64,000 bases of DNA from Collinsella sp. An7 (lineage in GTDB: Bacteria; Actinomycetota; Coriobacteriia; Coriobacteriales; Coriobacteriaceae). The position numbers were made by a program, and so were the translations under genes. The stretch spans positions 186,001 through 250,000 of the forward strand of contig NZ_NFHP01000002.1 in NCBI RefSeq assembly GCF_002159335.1, in the 5' to 3' direction. The notes beneath the pieces were generated by a model. That model was not told the origin of the DNA. It saw only the letters and a list, made by a program, of their open reading frames with translations, and made no database searches. Positions 57,543-64,000 of this stretch are shown piece after piece (positions within the stretch are counted from its first letter, which is position 1; each line of letters starts with the position of its first letter).

Positions 57543-58256
57543 TTAAGCGTCTATGGTGTAGCCCACGCCCCAGATGTTGCGGATAAACCGCGGGTTCTGG
57601 GCGTCGTCGCCGATCTTCTCGCGCAGATGCCGAATGTGCACCATGACCGTGTTGTTGGAGCCCGCCATAAACTCCTCGTTCCATACCGCGCGGAAGAGCT
57701 CCTCCACGGGCACCACCTTGCCGCGGTGCTCCACCAGGTAGAGCAGGATCGCGTACTCGAGCGGCGTTGTGCGGACGGGCTTTTCGTCCACCGTCACCTG
57801 GCGCGCGTCGCGGTTGATGGTGAGGCCGTTCACGCTCAGCAGCGAGTCCTCCGTCTGGTCGCGCGTGCCGTAGCTCGTATAGCGCCTGAGCTGGGCCTTT
57901 ACGCGGGCCACAAGCTCCAGCGGACGGAAGGGCTTGACCACGTAGTCGTCGGCCCCGAGCGAGAGGCCCTCGATCTTGTCTGCCTGGGCATCGCGAGCGG
58001 TGAGCATGATCACCGGATAGGTGCGATTGGCACGGATGGTGCGCAGCAGCTCAAAGCCGTCGATATCGGGCAGCATGATGTCGAGGATGGCAAGGTCGAA
58101 CTCGTGCGTGAGAATCTCACGCGCGGCGTCGGCACCGTTGTAGGCGAGCGTTACCTCGTAGCCTTCGTTCTGGAGATAGATGCCTACCAGGTCGGTAATG
58201 GTGTGCTCGTCGTCAACCACAAGGATGCGCGGCACGGTCTTGGTATCGGTATCCAC
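57543..58256 (-). CDS. OmpR/VanR-type response regulator
   Basis: A 237-residue regulator. The receiver domain has acidic pair Asp15-Asp16, phosphorylated Asp59 in LAILDIMLPDIDG, and Lys in VVKPF; the C-terminal winged helix (PLEYAILLYLVEHRGKVV ... GSNNTVMVHIRHLREKIG) binds DNA. The sequence is most like VanR. I chose the GTG at 58256 because AAGGAG lies 6 bases upstream; an ATG at 58280 would place that site inside the gene. It is co-transcribed with the kinase. No vanHAX ligase genes are present nearby. Confidence 0.93.
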   Translation of the reverse strand: MDTDTKTVPRILVVDDEHTITDLVGIYLQNEGYEVTLAYNGADAAREILTHEFDLAILDIMLPDIDGFELLRTIRANRTYPVIMLTARDAQADKIEGLSLGADDYVVKPFRPLELVARVKAQLRRYTSYGTRDQTEDSLLSVNGLTINRDARQVTVDEKPVRTTPLEYAILLYLVEHRGKVVPVEELFRAVWNEEFMAGSNNTVMVHIRHLREKIGDDAQNPRFIRNIWGVGYTIDA

Positions 58257-58692
58257 AAAGCGCTCCTTCCCCCGTTTCATTATGACGGCTTGGCGGCGGC
58301 AGGGCGAGCGGATGGGGGTATTTTAAGCCGGCGTTAAGGAGCAGCCACGAAAGACCCATGGCGAGGAGGGCGTGCGACGGTAGCGATGCGGGCAAGTGTG
58401 ACGATCAGGGCGGAGCGGACCGGCGAGGCGGGTAGGCCTGCTCTGCCGTACCCGGTTCCATCTCGTAGAACGAATCGGTCAAAAATGGGGCATTTTCTGA
58501 CGGATTCATTCAACTAGAAGGAATGAGACAGAAGGGATCGGCCGGCGCGGAGTCCATCAGAAGGAATCGGACACGGCGGGACGGGAGGAATCGAACAGAG
58601 CGCATCGAGCAAGGATACTTTGATGAGCGGTTCCCTAGACTCGCGCGGCCCGGGCGCACGTCGCGCGCACCCAGTCCGCGCCCGAGCCGCAC
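58257..58692. other. 436-base gap between the KefB-like gene end and the response regulator gene
   Basis: No gene. GGTCAAAAATGGGGCATTTTCTGAC at 58479-58503 has AAAATG/CATTTT complementarity and starts like the arms of the 10993 element, but no partner arm is present. Three degenerate copies of AGAAGGAATCGGACA lie at about 58516, 58559 and 58585. The regulator promoter should lie near 58290-58340 on the minus strand. Confidence 0.4.
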
Positions 58693-60774
58693 CTACATCG
58701 CGGCCGATGCCGCCCCAGACTCGGCAGTAGCTTCGGCGGTGCTCCCGGGCTCACCCTCTGCATCACCGGCCACGCCGGCCAGCCTCTCAGCGGCTGAGAT
58801 GCCCTCGGGCGTGGCCAGAAGACCGAGCACGTCGCCCGGGCGCAGCAGCTCGTCGGGCGCCATCACGAGCGTCACGTCGCCGCCGCGGCGGCGCGCCACC
58901 ACCTGCGCCCCGGTGCGCACGCGCAGGTCGCTCTCCGCAAGGGTCCGACCGGCCAGCTCGCTGTCCTCCTCCACAGGCACCCAGTGCAGCTCGAGCTCAT
59001 GCAACGAGGCGACGAGCCGCTCCAGGGCGAGACGCCGCTTGAGCGGCACGCGGGCGGCAAGCGCCTCGTAGCCGCTCGCGCGCAGGTCGTTGGCATAATC
59101 CTGGATCTGCTGCGGGCGGTACCCCAGTCGCAGGAGCGCGTGGCGCATCAGCTCGATCCCGCCCTCCAGCTCGGGGCGCACCACGTCGCTCGCGCCGAGC
59201 CGCACGAGCTCCGCCACGCAGTCGTCGCTGTCGGCGCGCGCCACCACGACAAGCTCCGGCGCCAGCTCGCGGGCGGCGCGCACGATGAGCTCGGCCGCCG
59301 CCTCCTGGTCGATTGCCACCACCAGCAGGCGCGCCCGGTCGAGGTGCGCGTGCTCGAGGATGCTGGAGTTGGCAGCGTCGCCCTGGAGCACCATGAGTCC
59401 CGCCGCATCCGCCTCGTCGGCCGCATCGATATCGCGCTCCACCACCAGGCACGGAATCTCCAGCTGCGCGAGCACCTCGGTCACGCACTGCCCCGCCTGT
59501 CCGTATCCCACCACAACCACGTGGTCGGCCAGGGTCTCTGCCGGCGGCGCAAAGCTCGGCACGTGGCGCTCGTACAGTCCCGCGAGCCGCGGATGAGCGC
59601 TAATCCAGCTCTCGAGCGGGTCGATGATCATAAAGGTAAACGAGTTGAGCGCAATCGACACCACTGCGCCACCGAGGATGAGGCTGTACTCGTCGGGCGT
59701 GAGCACGCCGAGCGCGATACCCGTCTGCCCAATGATGAACGAGAACTCGCCGATTTGCGAAAGACCCGACGCCACCGTGAGCGTGGTGTGCAGCCCCGCC
59801 GAGAGCACCATGCCGAGTACCATGTTGATGGCCCACTTGCCCGCTATGATGAGCGCCACGAGCGCGATGAGCTCGGACAGGTGCGCCGCGAGCGTGGCGG
59901 GGTTGACCATCATGCCCACCGAGGCAAAGAAGATGATCGAGAAGAGGTCTTTAAAGGGAATGGCCTCGGCTGCCACGCGGTGACTGAGCTTGGAGCCGCT
60001 CACCACCACACCGGCGAGGAACGCCCCGAGCGCCACCGACAGGTCGAAGAAGACCGAGGCGACCATGGCCGTGCCGAGCGCGATGACCACCACCGCCAAC
60101 TGGAAGAGCTCCGAGGGGCAGAAGCGCGCGATCCGGCCGAGGAGCCACGGCAGCACCCGCGAACCCACCACGAGCATAAGCGCCACGAAGGCGACGGTCT
60201 TGACGAGCGCCTCCGCGAGCCCGAGGGCGAGCTCCGCGCCCGAAATCTCGCCCGGGCCGAAGATGACGGGGAGCACCACGAGGATCACGACCGTCGCAAG
60301 ATCCTCGACGATGAGCCAGCCCGTGGCGATCTTGCCGCCGCGGCTCTGGTAGAGACCGGCGTCGGTGAGGTTCTTGATGAGCACCACCGTTGAGGCGATG
60401 CTCACCGAGAGCCCGAGCATGATGCCCGCCTCGGGCGTCCAGCCGAACGCCATGGCGAGCGCATAGCCCGCAAGCGTGCCGGCGGCGATCTGCAGGATGG
60501 CGCCGGGGATGGCGATGCCCTTGACCTCAAAGAGGTCCTTGAGCGAGAAGTGCAGGCCGGTGCTGAACATCATGAACATGACGCCGACCTCGGACAGCTG
60601 GTTCATGGCGTCGGAATCGCCGATGAAACCGGGGGTGAAGGGGCTCACCACCAACCCGCCGATAAGATAGCCCACGATGGGCGGCAGGCGGAGCGCACGC
60701 GCCACGATGCCGCCGGCAAACGCGGCGACGAGCGCGAAGACAAAGGTCATGAGCAGGATGGTCTCTCCGTGCAT
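58693..60774 (-). CDS. KefB/CPA2-type cation:proton antiporter with RCK domain
   Basis: A 693-residue CPA2 antiporter. The N-terminal membrane domain (about 12 helices, residues 1-385) has the CPA2 phrases LRLPPIVGYLIGGLVVSPF, GLHFSLKDL and SGLSQIGEFSFIIG. A TrkA_N Rossmann domain follows from about 415 (HVVVVGYGQAGQCVTEVLAQ) and a TrkA_C domain from about 595. Such proteins exchange K+ or Na+ for H+ and respond to nucleotides or thiols. No KefF-like partner is adjacent. The ATG at 60774 has AAAGGAAG upstream. C-terminal 30 residues are a Gly/Ala/Ser tail. Confidence 0.93.
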   Translation of the reverse strand: MHGETILLMTFVFALVAAFAGGIVARALRLPPIVGYLIGGLVVSPFTPGFIGDSDAMNQLSEVGVMFMMFSTGLHFSLKDLFEVKGIAIPGAILQIAAGTLAGYALAMAFGWTPEAGIMLGLSVSIASTVVLIKNLTDAGLYQSRGGKIATGWLIVEDLATVVILVVLPVIFGPGEISGAELALGLAEALVKTVAFVALMLVVGSRVLPWLLGRIARFCPSELFQLAVVVIALGTAMVASVFFDLSVALGAFLAGVVVSGSKLSHRVAAEAIPFKDLFSIIFFASVGMMVNPATLAAHLSELIALVALIIAGKWAINMVLGMVLSAGLHTTLTVASGLSQIGEFSFIIGQTGIALGVLTPDEYSLILGGAVVSIALNSFTFMIIDPLESWISAHPRLAGLYERHVPSFAPPAETLADHVVVVGYGQAGQCVTEVLAQLEIPCLVVERDIDAADEADAAGLMVLQGDAANSSILEHAHLDRARLLVVAIDQEAAAELIVRAARELAPELVVVARADSDDCVAELVRLGASDVVRPELEGGIELMRHALLRLGYRPQQIQDYANDLRASGYEALAARVPLKRRLALERLVASLHELELHWVPVEEDSELAGRTLAESDLRVRTGAQVVARRRGGDVTLVMAPDELLRPGDVLGLLATPEGISAAERLAGVAGDAEGEPGSTAEATAESGAASAAM

Positions 60775-61129
60775 AGCTTCCTTTCATGAGGGATCGAGGG
60801 GCGGGGGCGTGTGTGCGGTCGGGCGGTTGGGGCAAGCAGGCCGACCGGAGTCGGATGCGGGCAGGCAGATCGAGCCGCAAAGCGATGTCGGGCACGAGAT
60901 GCGCCGTCGGCAAAGGACATCGCACACGCGTACAGAAACGGCCGACCTTCCCGATACGAAGGCCGGCCGATCAGACGCACGCATCAAAAGTGTTTTTGTT
61001 TATACCCCGCAAGGTACCAAACTATACCGATGCATGGCACTATACCTGCGGATTTTCTGATAGCGCATCGACACGCGGACGCAGGTGCGCCTCAGGAGAC
61101 CCCGACAACGCCGCTCGCTCGCAACGGCC
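60775..61129. other. 355-base gap upstream of the KefB-like gene
   Basis: No gene. GGCCGACCTTC/GAAGGCCGGCC form an inverted repeat at about 60938-60967. On the minus strand, two GGTATAGT sequences and a GGTATAAA lie within 61000-61050 and are -10 candidates for the antiporter. Sequence is A/T-richer from 60985 to 61060. Confidence 0.45.
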
Positions 61130-62152
61130 CTACCCCTGCAGATAGGAGAGAAGCTCGGGGAGCGCCTGTTCCGCATCGGCGCGACCGCGCTGGTAAACCA
61201 CCTCAAGAATGGCCGGGTCGCGCACGATTCCCGGCGTCTTGACCGACGCGCTCGGCCGAATGACGAAGAGCTCGCCGGCACGCTCGAGGGAGGCGATCTT
61301 GTCCAGCGTCTCGTTGTAGCGGAGGTGACGATCGGCAAGGCACTCCGCAAACCGCGGATAGCGGCGAAACCATACGCGCAGGAGCGGCATGAGGCTGTTG
61401 GGGTCCTTGCGATAGCCCGCGGGCTGCGTGAGCACGGCGACCGTCTTGGAGAGCCCCTGGGCGCGCGCCCACGCCACGGGGATGGAATCGGCCACGCCGC
61501 CGTCGAGCAGCAGGCGCCCATCGAGCTCGACCGGACGTGACAGCACCGGAATCGACGCCGACGAGCGGATCCATTCGATGATCTCGTCGCCCGTGCCGTC
61601 TAGCTCGTGATACACCGCCTCCCCCGTGGCAAGGTCGGTCGACACGGAGAAGAAGCGCATGGGGTTGGCGCGAAACGCATCAAGGTCGAAGGGGTCGAGC
61701 GTCCACGGCAGCTCGCCGTAGGCAAAGTCGCGGCTGTAAAGGTCGCCGGTGGTGATGAGGTTGCGCAGGCTCGCGTAGCGGTGGTCCGCGCAGTACCGCT
61801 CGTTGTAGCGGCGCGGACGGCCGATCTGCAGCGACTTGAAGTTGCACCCAAACGTCACCCCGGCGCTCACGCCCACGGCGAGACCGGCCGTGACGCCGTG
61901 CTCCATGAGCACGTCGATGACGCCGGCGGTGAAGAGCCCGCGCATGCCCCCGCCCTCGAAGACGAAGGCGGCATCCGCGCCGATGACGGGCTCTGGCGCG
62001 GGGGTCTCGACGATCGGCTCGCCCACGGGAAAACGCACGCCGGGAACGGTTCGCGGGATGCGAGGGGCTTGGGTGTGGGTCGCTTGGGTGCGAGGGGCTT
62101 GGGTGTGGGTCGCTTGGGTGCGGGCGGCTGGGGTTGCGTTGCGCGCGGACAT
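61130..62152 (-). CDS. patatin-like phospholipase family protein
   Basis: A 340-residue patatin-fold hydrolase. The oxyanion loop is FEGGGMRGLFTAGV, the nucleophile Ser is in the GVSAG of VGVSAGVTFGCNF, and the catalytic Asp is in LDGGVADSIPV. The family hydrolyses lipids, and bacterial members can be toxins or housekeeping lipases; no signal peptide is visible, so it is cytoplasmic or surface-associated with unknown role. The first 35 residues are a 10-residue tandem repeat (QATHTQAPRT). AGGAGACC precedes the ATG. It is a single-gene unit. Confidence 0.92.
   Translation of the reverse strand: MSARNATPAARTQATHTQAPRTQATHTQAPRIPRTVPGVRFPVGEPIVETPAPEPVIGADAAFVFEGGGMRGLFTAGVIDVLMEHGVTAGLAVGVSAGVTFGCNFKSLQIGRPRRYNERYCADHRYASLRNLITTGDLYSRDFAYGELPWTLDPFDLDAFRANPMRFFSVSTDLATGEAVYHELDGTGDEIIEWIRSSASIPVLSRPVELDGRLLLDGGVADSIPVAWARAQGLSKTVAVLTQPAGYRKDPNSLMPLLRVWFRRYPRFAECLADRHLRYNETLDKIASLERAGELFVIRPSASVKTPGIVRDPAILEVVYQRGRADAEQALPELLSYLQG
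62061..62125. repeat. 30-bp tandem repeat inside the patatin gene
   Basis: Two full units start at 62061 and 62091 and a partial third at 62121. They encode the QATHTQAPRT repeat at the N-terminus. The period is ten codons, so copy number can change without a frameshift. Confidence 0.8.
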
Positions 62153-62200
62153 GGTCTCCTCCTTGACGCAGATGGAGGGTAGTATACCGCTGCTCGTCTC

Positions 62201-62240
62201 CGCCGTATGACAATGTACCTGTCACCATTGTCATACGGCG
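62201..62240. repeat. palindrome related to the GGGGACAGGT family, decayed copy 6
   Basis: Perfect 15-bp arms (CGCCGTATGACAATG and its complement, 62201-62215 and 62226-62240) surround TACCTGTCAC. This matches the right half of the 53358 copy (ACCTGTCCCCATTGTCA) with a changed base, as if the centre of a full copy was lost. Confidence 0.6.
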
Positions 62241-62245
62241 GGGCC

Positions 62246-62340
62246 TGGGTTCACGAGCGGGTTCATTGCGCGGGGTTTTGCCGCCAACTCCGGGCAAAAC
62301 CCGCTGCAATGAACCCGGCAATGAATGCACTTGTGAACCA
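62246..62340. repeat. nested inverted repeat upstream of the patatin gene
   Basis: GGGTTCATTGC-GCGGGGTTTTGCC (62259-62282) pairs with 62292-62316 (two one-base bulges), and the outer GGTTCAC and GTGAACC (near 62248 and 62333) enclose it. It gives a long stem of more than 20 bp in a non-coding gap. It may end transcription of the FtsX-type gene, which reads toward it. Confidence 0.65.
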
Positions 62341-62467
62341 GCAGGTAGAGGAGTTAACGCATCTGCCCGCGTCCACCCACCGCCCGGCGCCGGCGCCGCC
62401 GCCCGGTACCAGCCACCCGCCCAGCACCAGCCCCCGTCACTCGGCGCCGGCCACCCGCCACATGCCC

Positions 62468-63829
62468 CTACCGCACAAGACCGCGCTCGCACACGCGGCA
62501 GGTAAGCAGATAGTAGAGCGCAAAGACCGCCGCCGTGGCGCCCACCGTTCCTGCGACGATGGGGACGAAACCCGCCGACTCCGCCATGAGGGCGAGCGCA
62601 CCGATGAGCACGAACCCGAAGACGCAATGCGCGCACGCCATGGCGAAGGGTGCCGCAAAGCTCACCCCGACCTGCCGGCGGAGCGATCCCGCGGCCAGGC
62701 GGCGCGGAGCCCCGAGCCGGTGCAGCGCGCGGTACGCGGCGTGCGCGTCCGCCGCTTGCGACAGCTGCTGCAGCGCAAGCACCGCCGCCGCGGCCACCAG
62801 AAACGCCGCCCCGTAGAACACGCACGCGTAGGCGATGGGCGCCATGCCGTCGGCGCTCATGGCAAATTCGCTCGCACTCGCCCGGAGCCCCACGCTAAAG
62901 ACGAGCCCCGCCACCACCATGCACAGACCGGCCGCGATGAGCACGCATTCGGCCGCCAGCGCCGCGCAGCCGCTCTCGACGCGTGCCTCAACCTGCCGCA
63001 CGGTAAAGGGGGTGAGCCCGGCGTAGTAGCGCTCGGGCCGGCGGGTACGCAGGCGCTCCGGCAGACGGCGAGCGAGCACGCGGAAAAGCAGGTAGGTTCC
63101 TCCTAGGGCGATAAAGCCCATGGGCACGATGAACACGATGAAGCCCCCCGGGTTGAGAAGGCACGTCCCCCACACGAGTGCAAGCAAAAGCGCCGCGGCG
63201 ACCGTCTGCGCCCGCAGCTGCCCCCGCCCCGCCAAGCGCGGCCGCTCCGGTGTGCGCTCGGTCTGCATGAGCTCGAGAAGCGTCCTGCGCCGGATGCTCC
63301 GCACGGCAAGCAGCGCCGCCACCACGGTGATGACGGCAAAGGAGCAGACGCACTGCACCGTGGCTTCGGGCGAGAACGTTGCCACCGGGTGCCACGACAC
63401 GCCGAAGACAAACGCCGCAACGAGCCCAAAGACGGGAGACAGCGCCGCGCCGAGCGCTATGCCCGCCACCAAGGCGAGCACCCCCATGAGCCCGCTCTCG
63501 AGCGCAAGTACCATCGAGACGTGCCCCGGCCCCATGCCGAGCAGCGTGTAGAGGCCAAACTCCCGCGTGCGCCGCCGCACCAGAAAAACGTTGGCGTAGC
63601 CGAGCAGGAAGACGAAGATCACGTCGATAAAGACCGAAAAGGCACCGAGGATCTCGCGCGCCTTATGGAAGTAGAGCCGTTGCGCCTCGGTAAGATCGAG
63701 CGCGAGCAGGTAATCCGTCGAGGCGAGAAACGAGTAGAGCAAACACGCCGCGAAGGCGAGCGTGAGCGCGTAGACGGAAAAATCGCGCGCGGAGCGGCGA
63801 ACGTTGCCGACGGCAAGCTTGAGAAGCAT
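62468..63829 (-). CDS. FtsX-like ABC transporter permease
   Basis: A 453-residue membrane permease of the FtsX/MacB-type superfamily (ABC exporter class). It starts MLLKLAVGNVRRSARDFSVY, the pattern of antimicrobial-peptide-resistance (BceB-like) permeases, with the FtsX core RRRTREFGLYTLLGMGPGHV. Around 9-10 helices are present. It lacks the large extracellular domain of true BceB proteins (650 residues), so it is a smaller relative. An ATPase partner is expected just upstream, beyond the window edge. AGGAGGTGCC precedes the ATG at 63829. Confidence 0.85.
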   Translation of the reverse strand: MLLKLAVGNVRRSARDFSVYALTLAFAACLLYSFLASTDYLLALDLTEAQRLYFHKAREILGAFSVFIDVIFVFLLGYANVFLVRRRTREFGLYTLLGMGPGHVSMVLALESGLMGVLALVAGIALGAALSPVFGLVAAFVFGVSWHPVATFSPEATVQCVCSFAVITVVAALLAVRSIRRRTLLELMQTERTPERPRLAGRGQLRAQTVAAALLLALVWGTCLLNPGGFIVFIVPMGFIALGGTYLLFRVLARRLPERLRTRRPERYYAGLTPFTVRQVEARVESGCAALAAECVLIAAGLCMVVAGLVFSVGLRASASEFAMSADGMAPIAYACVFYGAAFLVAAAAVLALQQLSQAADAHAAYRALHRLGAPRRLAAGSLRRQVGVSFAAPFAMACAHCVFGFVLIGALALMAESAGFVPIVAGTVGATAAVFALYYLLTCRVCERGLVR

Positions 63830-64000
63830 GGCACCTCCTGAGCGAATAGGACGGGGCTGAGCGGCCACCCTATCCTCCCACACGCCGGTTACCCCACCCT
63901 TACCGTTGGCGAACACTTTTGTAAGGCGTTTCGCGGCATCGACGCGAGGGCAAAACGAGGGCAGCCTCCCCACCTTCCGCGGTGAGGCACAAGACGTAGT
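63830..64000. other. window edge, upstream of the permease gene
   Basis: The last 171 bases contain no identifiable gene start on either strand. Any minus-strand ATPase partner of the permease would begin beyond this edge. Confidence 0.4.

Noticed and set aside
57543-58256. Glycopeptide resistance operon
   Set aside because: The regulators are VanRS-like, but no vanH, vanA-type ligase or vanX gene is in the flanking 8 kb.
62468-63829. FtsX-type permease as a BceB bacitracin transporter
   Set aside because: It lacks the large extracellular domain between helices 7 and 8 and is 200 residues too short; only the broader family is assigned.

Overview
The window is a 64 kb stretch of very GC-rich chromosome from a Gram-positive bacterium, most likely a member of the class Coriobacteriia (Collinsella, Olsenella or Enorma type). 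This rests on the gene set and gene order: a topA, DUF4013, tmk, holB, ricT, comF-like series, a type III glutamine synthetase beside gltB and gltD, long-form hpf, DegV, RicT, AmaP and a VanSR-type two-component pair. Strong GGAGG ribosome sites, several GTG starts and TTGnnn-17-TAnnnT promoters fit. Genus is inference from protein style, not a database match.

Layout. 1-6.5 kb: AmaP-like envelope stress gene and yebC on the minus strand, then a plus-strand operon of a Na,K-ATPase-like P-type ATPase and two RCK (TrkA-like) proteins. 6.6-10.9 kb: lgt, a NifU-type Fe-S scaffold, an OPT transporter and coaX. 10.9-11.7 kb: a repeat-rich non-coding island. 11.7-20.7 kb: nitrogen assimilation, with glnN divergent from gltB and gltD. 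20.9-25.4 kb: methionine/one-carbon genes metF, a stand-alone MetH reactivation protein and a MetH lacking that domain; metA lies at 53.5 kb. 25.7-30.3 kb: a large SARP-like regulator, two 11-bp-phased operator-like arrays, two tRNA-Leu genes around an orphan PTS IIB, and a tRNA 3'-end duplication. 30.3-38.5 kb: minus-strand metabolic and conserved hypothetical genes, DegV, hpf and an amino-acid-binding lipoprotein. 38.9-47.5 kb: DNA replication/topology genes. 48-64 kb: transporters, an M16C peptidase, metA, an oxidoreductase, a VanSR-like pair, a KefB-like antiporter, a patatin and an FtsX-type permease.

No phage, CRISPR array or intact insertion sequence is visible. The accessory signal is in the non-coding DNA. 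A family of palindromes built on GGGGACAGGT or GGGGACGGGTGC occurs at least six times, next to stop codons. Two larger inverted repeats share a TGGnCAAAA arm. There is an exact 82-bp-period tandem repeat. Two promoter regions carry short motifs at exactly 11-bp spacing, the architecture expected for OmpR/SARP-fold regulators: GGTCAGA heptamers upstream of the SARP-like gene and GAAAC/GCAAC pentamers between glnN and gltB.
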